Below, piece after piece: positions 1 through 6,682 of a stretch of DNA of 11,634 nucleotides. Within the stretch, counting starts at the first letter, position 1. Every line of letters begins with the position of its first letter. Below the pieces are notes generated by a model. That model ran no database searches, had not been told where the DNA came from, and worked only from the letters and a program-made list of their open reading frames with translations. The position numbers were made by a program, and so were the translations under genes. This DNA is from GYS-P2D sp964414425. GTDB lineage: Bacteria > Bacteroidota > Bacteroidia > Chitinophagales > Saprospiraceae. The stretch covers positions 1 to 11,634 of the forward strand of contig CAYPWL010000065.1 in assembly GCA_964414425.1 (NCBI GenBank), given 5' to 3'.

Positions 1-8
1 CAATCAAA

Positions 9-78
9 AGCCTGAAGGGCTGATATTATCTTAGTTATGGTATATAATATGGAGCAACCCCGAAGGGGTGGCATTATG
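9..78. repeat. REP-like pair of GAAGGG hairpin units
   Basis: Two related 22-nt units lie 48 bp apart (9-30 and 57-78) and match at about 16 of 22 positions. Each starts with a short hairpin around a GAA loop (AGCCTGAAGGGCT and ACCCCGAAGGGGT) followed by TGxxATTAT. The spacer is AT-rich and contains ATGG words. The layout resembles the intergenic GAAGGG/ATTAT repeats common in Bacteroidota genomes; that likeness is from memory and was not searched. The units lie just downstream of the MarC stop, where such repeats usually sit. They could also act as weak terminators, but no T-run follows either hairpin on the MarC strand. Confidence 0.5.
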
Positions 79-137
79 GCTGCGGCCTTGTGCGAATCTT
101 CCTCACGGGCTGCTGACTTGATATTTAGCTTGCGGGC

Positions 138-716
138 TTAGCCATTGGATAGTAGACTTAAGTTGGATTGAATCAACTTAATCGAGATAGCCAAGAGTAT
201 AATACCAAAGACCTTCCTGAGGATCTCTTCACCGTTCTTGCCAATCTTGCGCTGTATCCACCCTGATGATCTAATGACGATAAAGACAATGATCAAGTTG
301 ATGATTATACCGATTACGATATTCAATACGTGATACTCTGCTTTGATGGATAGGATCGTGGTCAGGGTTCCTGCTCCAGCGATAAGAGGGAATGCCAATG
401 GAAATACTGAGGCACTATTGATCTCCTCATCACTTTTCATCAGATTGATACCTAAGATCATCTCCAGGGCTATGATGAAGATGATAATTCCCCCTGCCAC
501 AGCAAAGGAATTAAGATCTACATGAAATAGAGATAACAGTCCCTCGCCTATGAATAAGAAGGCAATCATGATGACGCCAGCGGCCAACGTGGCCTTACCG
601 CCTTCGACCTTCAGTCCTTTCTTCTTGAGATTGATGATAATCGGGATATTGCCGACGATATCAATGATAGAGAACAAGATCAATGTGATGGATAATATAT
701 CCCTGGGATTAAGCAT
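138..716 (-). CDS. MarC family integral membrane protein
   Basis: A 192-residue hydrophobic protein with about six predicted membrane segments and short charged loops, the usual size and layout of the MarC (UPF0056) family. Family-like features are the N-terminal segment with DIVGNIPI (residues 19-26), the central SVFPLAFPLIAGAGTLTT stretch (residues 103-120), and a last segment rich in I and L. It acts in the inner membrane. The substrate is unknown, since the early link of MarC to multiple antibiotic resistance was not upheld. It is transcribed from the minus strand after a terminator that closes the heat-shock pair, so it probably has its own promoter in 717-816. The start is the ATG at 716; no better upstream start is visible. 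Confidence 0.9.
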   Translation of the reverse strand: MLNPRDILSITLILFSIIDIVGNIPIIINLKKKGLKVEGGKATLAAGVIMIAFLFIGEGLLSLFHVDLNSFAVAGGIIIFIIALEMILGINLMKSDEEINSASVFPLAFPLIAGAGTLTTILSIKAEYHVLNIVIGIIINLIIVFIVIRSSGWIQRKIGKNGEEILRKVFGIILLAISIKLIQSNLSLLSNG

Positions 717-816
717 AGCACCTGGCTTTTGATAAAACGGCGCAAATTGTAACCATTAAACTTATGATGCAATAGTCCTGTGTAAAGAAAAAGTTATGCT
801 GTTGTAAAGTTTGAAT

Positions 817-848
817 AAAAAGCCCCCGGTCTGGATAAACCGAGGGCT
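817..848 (-). terminator. Rho-independent terminator of the sHSP pair
   Basis: Read on the minus strand, AGCCCTCGGT pairs with ACCGGGGGCT around an 8-nt loop. The stem is 10 bp with one G-U pair and is followed at once by TTTTT. It lies 37 bp past the stop of the second small heat-shock gene and before MarC, so it should separate the two units. Confidence 0.8.
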
Positions 849-885
849 ACTAACGCCTAACTAAATGAAATACTCTTAATAACCA

Positions 886-1332
886 CTACTTAATCTCAAT
901 CGTAGTTGGCTCTTTAGGCTTAGCTGTTTCTTTCTTCTTAAGGACGATGGATAGGATACCATGCTGATACTTAGCAGATATGCTGTCCTGATCGATCTCA
1001 TCAGATAGATGAAAGCTCCGCTTGAAGTTGGAGTAATTAAACTCTTTACGATTCCAAGTTCCATCGGCAATTTCCTCACTTGCTTCCACTTCGGCAGAAA
1101 TGATCAATTGATCCTGGTCTAAAGAAATACTGAATTGATTCTTAGTGAGACCCGGGGCAGCCAGTTCAATGGTGTAGTCATCATCAGACTGGCTGATATT
1201 AACTGATGGTACGGTATTGATGAACTCCGTACCGATAAAATCTGAAATGCTGTGACTAAATAGATCATCGAGGAAATTGTCAGCAGATAGATTCTTTAAC
1301 TCTCTAAATGGCTTATACTTTACTAGTGTCAT
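886..1332 (-). CDS. Hsp20 small heat-shock protein (second of pair)
   Basis: A 148-residue ATP-independent holdase chaperone of the alpha-crystallin/Hsp20 family; it binds unfolding proteins in the cytoplasm and hands them to refolding chaperones. Residues about 42-134 form the alpha-crystallin domain, with ELAAPGL at 56-62 and the conserved GILSIVL strand at 125-131. The C-terminal tail carries IEI (145-147), the I-x-I motif that docks between dimers. The N-terminal arm of about 40 residues is variable, as usual. It lies 39 nt downstream of a second Hsp20 gene on the same strand and is followed by a terminator, so the two are probably co-transcribed and may form mixed oligomers. A name such as ibpA would be arbitrary. 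Confidence 0.93.
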   Translation of the reverse strand: MTLVKYKPFRELKNLSADNFLDDLFSHSISDFIGTEFINTVPSVNISQSDDDYTIELAAPGLTKNQFSISLDQDQLIISAEVEASEEIADGTWNRKEFNYSNFKRSFHLSDEIDQDSISAKYQHGILSIVLKKKETAKPKEPTTIEIK

Positions 1333-1371
1333 GATATTTTGTTTTAAGTGTTAATGAATGAAATATTGTGA

Positions 1372-1824
1372 TTAGGCTATTTCTATTGATCGAGCTGGTT
1401 GAGGGATTGCCTCTTCCTTCTTATACAATTCCAGCTTCAGGATACCGGACTTAAAGTTTGCCCTGATCTTATCTGTATCAATGTCTTCAGGTAGCCTGAA
1501 TGACTTCTTAAATCCTGCATAATTGAATTCTCTCAATCTGTAGTTTTCAGTGTTGTCTGCTTGATCCTGAGTCCCTTCAATTGTCAAGGTGTCTTGATCG
1601 ACAGTGATGTTGACTTCCTTCTTGCTGAATCCTGGTAGAGCGACTTGCAATACCGTGCGATCATCATACGAGATAACGTTGACTGCAGGATTGGTAAATG
1701 ATTGCTTTGATTCTGTCTTCTTATAGACATCGCCCACTGCAGTATTAAAAAATTCATTGATCAGATTGCCAAAGTATGGCTGATAAGTAACTCTGGCTTT
1801 TGGTCTTCTTGCTGTGTAATTCAT
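1372..1824 (-). CDS. Hsp20 small heat-shock protein (first of pair)
   Basis: A 150-residue Hsp20/alpha-crystallin chaperone and the promoter-proximal gene of the tandem pair. The alpha-crystallin domain spans about residues 45-135, with VALPGF at 61-66, a basic loop strand REFNYAGFKKSF at 98-109, and the GILKLEL signature at 127-133. The tail ends SIEIA, so the I-x-I oligomerisation motif (147-149) is almost at the C-terminus. The NYxxFK(K/R)SF segment is shared with the neighbouring Hsp20, which suggests an old duplication followed by divergence, especially in the N-terminal arm. Upstream lies an unusual region with 24-bp direct repeats and a possible sigma-54 promoter, so expression is probably stress-controlled. 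The start is the ATG at 1824. Confidence 0.93.
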   Translation of the reverse strand: MNYTARRPKARVTYQPYFGNLINEFFNTAVGDVYKKTESKQSFTNPAVNVISYDDRTVLQVALPGFSKKEVNITVDQDTLTIEGTQDQADNTENYRLREFNYAGFKKSFRLPEDIDTDKIRANFKSGILKLELYKKEEAIPQPARSIEIA

Positions 1825-1883
1825 GTTATGTGTGTTTTATGTGTTTTAAAATGATTTTTATCAAAAATTGACACCAACCATAG

Positions 1884-1899
1884 ATCAAGGGGTGTGCCA
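1884..1899 (-). promoter_or_regulatory. Possible sigma-54 (-24/-12) promoter of sHSP pair
   Basis: The minus strand reads TGGCAC, five bases, then TTGAT. This matches the sigma-54 consensus (TGGCAC-N5-TTGC) in sequence and in the 12-base spacing from GG to the -12 dinucleotide, except that the -12 GC is GA. Transcription would start near 1873, leaving a leader of about 50 nt before the first Hsp20 gene. No good Bacteroidota sigma-70 pair (TTG / TAnnTTTG) was seen in its place. The repeats at 1920-1988 lie where an enhancer-binding activator would sit. The -12 mismatch keeps confidence modest. Confidence 0.35.
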
Positions 1900-1919
1900 T
1901 GCCAGTTTTGGGGTCTTTT

Positions 1920-1988
1920 TGACAGGAAAGCGCTTACTATAAGTGACAAAATGGCGCTTAATAGTAAAAAATTACTGACAATGTGACA
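1920..1988. repeat. 24-bp tandem repeat and TGACA words upstream of sHSP genes
   Basis: Two adjacent imperfect copies (1920-1943 and 1944-1967) share TGACA, then GCGCTTA, then a TA-rich end. Two more TGACA words follow at 1976-1980 and 1984-1988, and another is at 1869-1873. All read TGACA on the plus strand. The first copy includes the 8-bp palindrome AAGCGCTT (1928-1935). The cluster lies between divergent genes (sHSP pair and truC), 50-115 bp upstream of the inferred sHSP start site, which suits activator or repressor binding. No known operator such as CIRCE is matched. Confidence 0.5.
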
Positions 1989-2049
1989 CTTTTGAATTCG
2001 ATGAGCTTAAATGAGTAGAAGCTTATATCGTGGCTTTCACCATCTTTGA

Positions 2050-2772
2050 ATGATCAAAAATGAATCAGACTGTGTGGAACAAGCATTAGAGATACTCTAT
2101 CGTGATAACAATTTCATTGCCATCAATAAGCCTCATGGTCTTATTGTGCATCCCACACCGATGGCACGTGATGCGACCGAGTCTGCATTGTTTACCCTCA
2201 AGGAGCAAGTGGGGCAGTATCTCTACACGGCACATCGGATAGATCGTAAGACCTCTGGAGTGTTAGTGTTCGCTCTTACTAAAGAAGCCCTGCAGCAGAT
2301 CAGGTATCAGTTTGACAACCATCTCATTCACAAGCGGTATGTAGCGATCGTTAGGGGGCATTTTCAATCGGATGAGCTTGTACTGGATTATCCTCTCATC
2401 AATGAAAACGGTGTTGAGCAAGATGCCGTGACGACATTCAGATTACTGGGTCAATCTGAGATACCGATATCATCAGGGCGCTATGACAGTTCGAGATACT
2501 CCATCATAGAGTGTCTGCCTACAACGGGGCGATTTCATCAGATCCGCAAGCATCTGGCGCACCTGCGACATCCTATCATCGGTGATCGCCCTCACGGATG
2601 TAATAAGCAAAATCGTTTCTTCAAAGCACAATGGAACATGACGAAGATGCTCCTGCATGCACGGGAGTTATCATTTGAGATCGGAGAAGAGCAATATCAT
2701 TTTGAAGCAAGCTTCTCGGATGTCTATGTTGGGATTGCGGAAGAATTAGGATTAAGTGCTTATCTTAAGTAG
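2050..2772 (+). CDS. truC: tRNA pseudouridine(65) synthase, TruC type (RluA family)
   Basis: A 240-residue pseudouridine synthase of the RsuA/RluA superfamily that isomerises uridine to pseudouridine in RNA. The core starts at EILYRDNNFIAINKPHG (14-30) and contains the catalytic loop AHRIDRKTSGVLVFAL (61-76), with the nucleophilic aspartate at D65. The segments HKRYVAIVRG (94-103), VLDYPL (111-116), TGRFHQIRKHLAHLRHPIIGD (159-179) and KMLLHA (199-204) resemble E. coli TruC, which modifies U65 of tRNA-Ile1 and tRNA-Asp, more than RluA, RluC or RluD. There is no S4 domain, as expected for TruC. It is divergent from the sHSP pair, and the start is the ATG at 2050. The family is certain; the exact site is inferred from likeness. 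Confidence 0.88.
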   Translation: MIKNESDCVEQALEILYRDNNFIAINKPHGLIVHPTPMARDATESALFTLKEQVGQYLYTAHRIDRKTSGVLVFALTKEALQQIRYQFDNHLIHKRYVAIVRGHFQSDELVLDYPLINENGVEQDAVTTFRLLGQSEIPISSGRYDSSRYSIIECLPTTGRFHQIRKHLAHLRHPIIGDRPHGCNKQNRFFKAQWNMTKMLLHARELSFEIGEEQYHFEASFSDVYVGIAEELGLSAYLK

Positions 2773-2833
2773 TCCACTCTGACTGCGTCAGTGTCGACTA
2801 TAATTTTTGGTCCTTATCAAACGTTTGTATCAG

Positions 2834-3712
2834 ATGCCTTGTTTGGCCCGTATAAGTGTCTATCTAAGCTTGATATTGAGTACTCTCACGCTCAGTTCAC
2901 AAGACAACTATGAGCCAATATTTCTACCATTTGAGGGCACCGTATATCGCCTTCCTTTTGATAGCTTGAACCGAGGGTATCGTCCATATATCTATGACTT
3001 AGAACCTTATCAAAGGATCACTTGGCAAGAGATTAATCAGGACTGGAGACCATCTAAAGAGCGGTTTCCAGACATTGATCTGACACAATCATTTGGGATT
3101 GATTTTAGATCGGCAGTGAAGATTCCAACGGATGGTTTATATCTATTTGGGATGAGATCTGATGACGACTCTATCCTATGGATAGATGGCATGAAAGTGT
3201 TGAACAATAGCTACAACAGTTCCTACCCTCAAGAGGATAAGAAAAAAGCTATGGAACTCAGCGCAGATACAATATATCTCGAGAAAGGCGAGCATGATAT
3301 CAAGATCTGGTATAGCCAGCTATATCCTAATATGATGGGCGTTCAGTTTAGAGCCAAGTTTATTGAGGCCATCGATCGTGATGATTATATTGATTATTCG
3401 AGGCCGCTCCGGTTAACTTATGAATCCGCCTTGTATGAACTTACAAGTAATCATCTCGCAAGATTGGAGAAGTGGCTCAAGCATATCGACACTGAGCGTA
3501 AGCCTCACAATATTTCTATTATTGGCTATGCCGATGAGGTTGGCTCTAATGAAGCTAATCATATTCTCTCCCTACAGCGAGCGCAAGAAGTGGGTGACTT
3601 TATCATGACGGAGCTCGACTATCAGTGTACAGTAGATGTATCAGGTCAGGGAGAGTTAATTGGTATCGGTGAGCATAATCGGTATGTGGAGGTACGATTG
3701 GAGCAGGAGTAA
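2834..3712 (+). CDS. Secreted PA14 / OmpA C-terminal domain protein
   Basis: From the ATG at 2834 this is a 292-residue protein with a likely signal peptide (hydrophobic 7-20, possible cleavage after SSQ at 23). Residues about 85-178 look like a PA14-type beta-barrel: GLYLFGMRSDDDSILWIDG (101-119) and a C-terminal EKGEHDIKIWY strand (150-160) are the usual conserved parts. Residues about 195-290 form an OmpA/MotB-like peptidoglycan-binding domain, with GYADEVGSNEAN (231-242), LSLQRAQEV (246-254) and NRYVEV (282-287). A role in the periplasm or outer envelope, linking cell wall and a glycan or protein ligand, is inferred. A TTG at 2807 would add nine residues including a KR pair; the ATG already gives a complete signal peptide, so it is preferred. 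The gene follows truC by 61 nt and ends 2 bp from the convergent glycosyltransferase gene. Confidence 0.82.
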   Translation: MPCLARISVYLSLILSTLTLSSQDNYEPIFLPFEGTVYRLPFDSLNRGYRPYIYDLEPYQRITWQEINQDWRPSKERFPDIDLTQSFGIDFRSAVKIPTDGLYLFGMRSDDDSILWIDGMKVLNNSYNSSYPQEDKKKAMELSADTIYLEKGEHDIKIWYSQLYPNMMGVQFRAKFIEAIDRDDYIDYSRPLRLTYESALYELTSNHLARLEKWLKHIDTERKPHNISIIGYADEVGSNEANHILSLQRAQEVGDFIMTELDYQCTVDVSGQGELIGIGEHNRYVEVRLEQE

Positions 3713-3714
3713 AA

Positions 3715-4716
3715 TCAACAAAACAAAAAGTAATCTACCATGGGATATAAACCCATATCAAATAGTCTTTGGTCGACCGCTGCTTGCTCTTCTGGGTTGG
3801 CGATAGCAACGATCACCTGTGGTAAGAATAGCTCTTCAAGTAGTTTGGGTGAGTCTACTATAACCCCATAGATGTTGTGGCCTATTTTCTTTTCGTTTTC
3901 GGTGATCCAGTATAGATCTGGCAAGTGTTGTTTCAGATGTTGTATGATAGACTTCCCTTTTTTACCAGCACCCCAGACTACGAGGGGTCGATCTTCATAA
4001 TGGTCACTCATGAAATGGTGGCACTTCAACTTGATAAAGCTGTTGTCTAGATAATTTGGATCATTGCGAGAACTACGCTCAGGATGATCACGCCAGAGGT
4101 GAATCTGTGCCGAGCACGGGATCACCTCTAAGTCGGCCTGCTGCATTCTAAATGCGAGATCATAATCCTCTGGATAAAGATCCGAATCGAATGCCCCTGC
4201 TTGTTCAAAGTCTTGCCTATGTAGCATCCAGCAAGGTGATGGGATGACACACTCTCGATACAGTTCTGTGAAGTTGTCCCCTTGTGCCGTTAGGCCATTA
4301 AGCCATTGCTCATATCGCTTATAGCCATCCCCTAAGGACTCAGTGCTAAAATACTTTACACCACCCACAGCGAGATGACCTGTTCCATGTTGCTGGAGAT
4401 TCTTTTGTAGTACCTCTAACTTGTCATTGGTCATCAGGTCATCGGCGTCCATCCGAGTAATCATCTCTCCTTGTGCGTGACTATATGCCAGCCTAAGGGC
4501 ATCGATGATACCAGTGCCATCATTGGAGTGCACAGTGATGCGATGATCGGATTTCTCATAGTTTTTTAGAACCTTCAGGCTGCCATCAGTCGAGCCGTCA
4601 TCTACAGCGATGAGTTCCCAGTCTTTGAAGGACTGGGAGAGAATAGAGTCTATACATTCTGCTAAAAATGGTTCCGCATTTTTAACAGGCATAAGGATAG
4701 AAATGAGTGCTGCCAT
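3715..4716 (-). CDS. Family 2 glycosyltransferase with C-terminal Rossmann-like domain
   Basis: A 333-residue enzyme with a GT-A fold glycosyltransferase domain (about 1-230). It shows ISILMPVKN (5-13), the nucleotide-binding VDDGSTDGS (38-46), the metal-binding TRMDADDL (87-94) and a YPEDYDLAFR acidic motif (181-190) that fits the catalytic base. It probably transfers a sugar from a nucleotide-sugar to a surface glycan or protein; donor and acceptor are not readable. Residues about 241-333 are an added module starting RPLVVWGAGKKGK (243-255), a glycine-rich turn typical of a small Rossmann-like domain. No membrane segments are present, so it is cytoplasmic or peripheral. It is the last gene of a three-gene minus-strand unit, starting 4 nt after the amidohydrolase stop. 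No terminator is visible before the convergent neighbour. Confidence 0.87.
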   Translation of the reverse strand: MAALISILMPVKNAEPFLAECIDSILSQSFKDWELIAVDDGSTDGSLKVLKNYEKSDHRITVHSNDGTGIIDALRLAYSHAQGEMITRMDADDLMTNDKLEVLQKNLQQHGTGHLAVGGVKYFSTESLGDGYKRYEQWLNGLTAQGDNFTELYRECVIPSPCWMLHRQDFEQAGAFDSDLYPEDYDLAFRMQQADLEVIPCSAQIHLWRDHPERSSRNDPNYLDNSFIKLKCHHFMSDHYEDRPLVVWGAGKKGKSIIQHLKQHLPDLYWITENEKKIGHNIYGVIVDSPKLLEELFLPQVIVAIANPEEQAAVDQRLFDMGLYPMVDYFLFC

Positions 4717-4720
4717 TAAG

Positions 4721-5821
4721 TTACTCCCATATCTCAGGATTCAGTCCCGGTATGATCTTTAGCGCATTTTTGTAATATAACTTCTCCAGTATGTGATCTG
4801 GCAGGTCGAGGCCATACATTCTCCAATAGGCGTGATAGCGCTTATAATATGGAAAATGCTCATCCGCAGTCTCTAACACTCTGAAGTACGTAGGATACTC
4901 CTCTGGCTTATAGGAATCTTTACCAAATAGGACTCGGTCTTGGTACTTTTCAAAAAACCAATTGGCCATACGTGGTTGTCTGCCGAGCTCAGCTATAACA
5001 GCACCGATCTCTACATACATATTCGGGAGCTCTTCAAGTAGTTCACCCAGGCGTCCGAGGTCATTAGGATACCATCCCATGTGTGCATTGATAAATGTAG
5101 TATTAGGATGATTCCTAAAGATGTCATGCTGCTCAGAGATAATGGTTTCCCACGAGGCAGGATTGTCCGCATCACGCTTACGTCCAGGTCTGAGCTTGAG
5201 TTCCAGCCATCGCTCATTGAGACTATCATGTGGCGCCCAAAACGGCTTAGGATCTGCAGAGTGGATCAATACGGGTATGCCTAATTCACCGCATTTTTCC
5301 CATACGGGTCCGATTCGTGGGTCGTTGATTTTTACACGGTTGCCGAGGCTGTCAGTATTCGTCATGCCTTGACTCTTATAGATCTTAAGACCTCGTGCGC
5401 CATTGGCAACATCATATTCGATTTGCTTCACGGTATTTTCGGTCCAATCCGGCTCGAGGATAGACTGTATGTTGATATTAGTAAAGACGACTAAGCGATC
5501 TTTATAGCCATGTTTTTTGATATTGTCGGTGATATCTTTTAGCGCTTTACCACCACGACCACTGAGATTGACGTTGACCTTCATATTGAGGCTATCCATC
5601 TCTCTGATGAGTTTGTCGAGATCCATAGTAGCCATACGCCAGTGATGGCTATGTACATCAACGAATGGAAACTTAGCACTATGAGTAGGGTTCTCAGGTA
5701 CTACGAGCGTAGATGGCGGGTCATATGACTCCCAGTCTATCGTAATATCTAATGGCTCTCTGCGCTGAGCGCTAAGGGCTACATTGATGAGCATGCATAT
5801 TATGAAAAAGCGTAGTGTCAT
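4721..5821 (-). CDS. Secreted metal-dependent amidohydrolase (Amidohydro_2 type)
   Basis: A 366-residue TIM-barrel hydrolase of the amidohydrolase-related (PF04909-like) family, with a likely signal peptide (residues 1-18, ending ALSAQ), so probably periplasmic. Metal-ligand candidates are the HxH at 57-59 in VDVHSHHW, H187 in VLIHSAD, H247 in FINAHMGWYP and D302 in LFGKDS. This set matches the family, which includes decarboxylases and lactone or amide hydrolases. The substrate cannot be told from sequence. Exported members are frequent in Bacteroidota and Planctomycetes. The gene lies between the DUF6503-like gene (11 nt upstream) and the glycosyltransferase gene (4 nt downstream), which argues for one transcript. 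Length is normal and all key residues are present. Confidence 0.85.
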   Translation of the reverse strand: MTLRFFIICMLINVALSAQRREPLDITIDWESYDPPSTLVVPENPTHSAKFPFVDVHSHHWRMATMDLDKLIREMDSLNMKVNVNLSGRGGKALKDITDNIKKHGYKDRLVVFTNINIQSILEPDWTENTVKQIEYDVANGARGLKIYKSQGMTNTDSLGNRVKINDPRIGPVWEKCGELGIPVLIHSADPKPFWAPHDSLNERWLELKLRPGRKRDADNPASWETIISEQHDIFRNHPNTTFINAHMGWYPNDLGRLGELLEELPNMYVEIGAVIAELGRQPRMANWFFEKYQDRVLFGKDSYKPEEYPTYFRVLETADEHFPYYKRYHAYWRMYGLDLPDHILEKLYYKNALKIIPGLNPEIWE

Positions 5822-5832
5822 AGTATCGTTGA

Positions 5833-6552
5833 TTAATGATTGACAGAGGTTATATTCTTGAGCTCTATACGAGATAGTTCCGTGAGCCCGCCAGCGACAA
5901 ATACGTCGTCCAGAGATGCTACAGGAGTATTTTTATCGTGTTTATAATTTACATAATCTTGAAAAACGATTCCCGCAACTCGGAGAGAATTATAGGCTTC
6001 TCTAAACCGTACGCCACCACCATTAACCTCGAAAGAGTAGGCCAGATAGTCAAGGCTGTAGTCATCGGCATCGATCCAATATACATAGACATCGTCATGA
6101 TCTGAACCGCCGCCTTCTTCGTCAAAGGTAACCTCAATCTTATGATAGTTAGTTCCCCGTATGGACTTCTGTCCTAAGTATCTTTTGTTAACTGCACCGT
6201 CATTGAGGAAGTATGGTAGTATGGCAAAGTATACTACGGAGTTGACGGACTCTGTATAGGCTTTAGTCTTTTTATGATCGAGGGGGATAAGTTGACCCCC
6301 TGACATCCGCTTGAATCCGTCGTTACTTAGGATATCGAGATAGGGCTCTTCTCCAGCTTTAGATGATCGAGTGTAGCGATAGTTGCCTCCATCGTTGCGG
6401 TATGTGAATGTTCGACCTCTGAAGTCAAACTTCATCTCTTTCTTGATGTAATTTTTGGCCCCGTGTGCTTTGATTGATGCGTCAATGATCTTTTGCGGAT
6501 CTGATTGACCTATTAGCAAACAAGGAAATAGGATGGCCAGAAGTATTTTCAT
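5833..6552 (-). CDS. Secreted protein, DUF6503-like (LolA-like beta fold)
   Basis: A 239-residue exported protein of unknown function. The first 16 residues form a signal peptide ending LLIGQS. The mature part begins PQKIIDASIKAHGAKNYIK (19-37), then has alternating beta-strand patterns with FDFRGRTFTYRND and later YVYWIDADDYSLDYLAYSFE (155-174). This matches the Bacteroidota DUF6503 family as I remember it; such proteins resemble LolA/LolB lipoprotein carriers in fold, and related entries often carry misleading names such as deoxyribose-phosphate aldolase. The Cys at position 11 is not in a good lipobox, so it is probably not a lipoprotein. It is first in a unit with an amidohydrolase and a glycosyltransferase. 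Upstream, the metY terminator at 6624-6655 insulates it. Confidence 0.72.
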   Translation of the reverse strand: MKILLAILFPCLLIGQSDPQKIIDASIKAHGAKNYIKKEMKFDFRGRTFTYRNDGGNYRYTRSSKAGEEPYLDILSNDGFKRMSGGQLIPLDHKKTKAYTESVNSVVYFAILPYFLNDGAVNKRYLGQKSIRGTNYHKIEVTFDEEGGGSDHDDVYVYWIDADDYSLDYLAYSFEVNGGGVRFREAYNSLRVAGIVFQDYVNYKHDKNTPVASLDDVFVAGGLTELSRIELKNITSVNH

Positions 6553-6623
6553 AATGTCTTAATCGGGAATATTAACGCAGGAAGCGGCCTTAAGTTTGAT
6601 GAATCAATTACATCTCTCCTCGT

Positions 6624-6655
6624 AAAAAAAAATAGACCCACCTGAATGGTGAGCC
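6624..6655 (-). terminator. Rho-independent terminator of metY
   Basis: On the minus strand GGCTCACC pairs with GGTGGGTC around a 5-nt loop (8 bp including two G-U pairs), followed by TATTTTTTTTT. It lies 27 bp past the metY stop and upstream of the DUF6503-like gene on the same strand. Confidence 0.8.
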
Positions 6656-6682
6656 CACATATTGTGAATAAAAATTAAGTGA

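Noticed and set aside
1922..1935. The 14-mer ACAGGAAAGCGCTT in the sHSP upstream repeats also occurs in the terminator at 8704-8717.
   Set aside because: In a window of this length one shared 14-mer is expected by chance about as often as not, and the terminator copy is explained by its hairpin.
2777..2793. Small hairpin CTGAC-TGC-GTCAG after truC.
   Set aside because: The stem is only 5 bp and is not followed directly by a T-run, so it is weak evidence for a terminator. truC and the next gene may be co-transcribed.
6504..6552. Lipoprotein signal in the DUF6503-like protein (Cys at residue 11).
   Set aside because: The residues before the Cys (LFP) do not make a lipobox and the hydrophobic segment continues past it; an ordinary signal peptide fits better.
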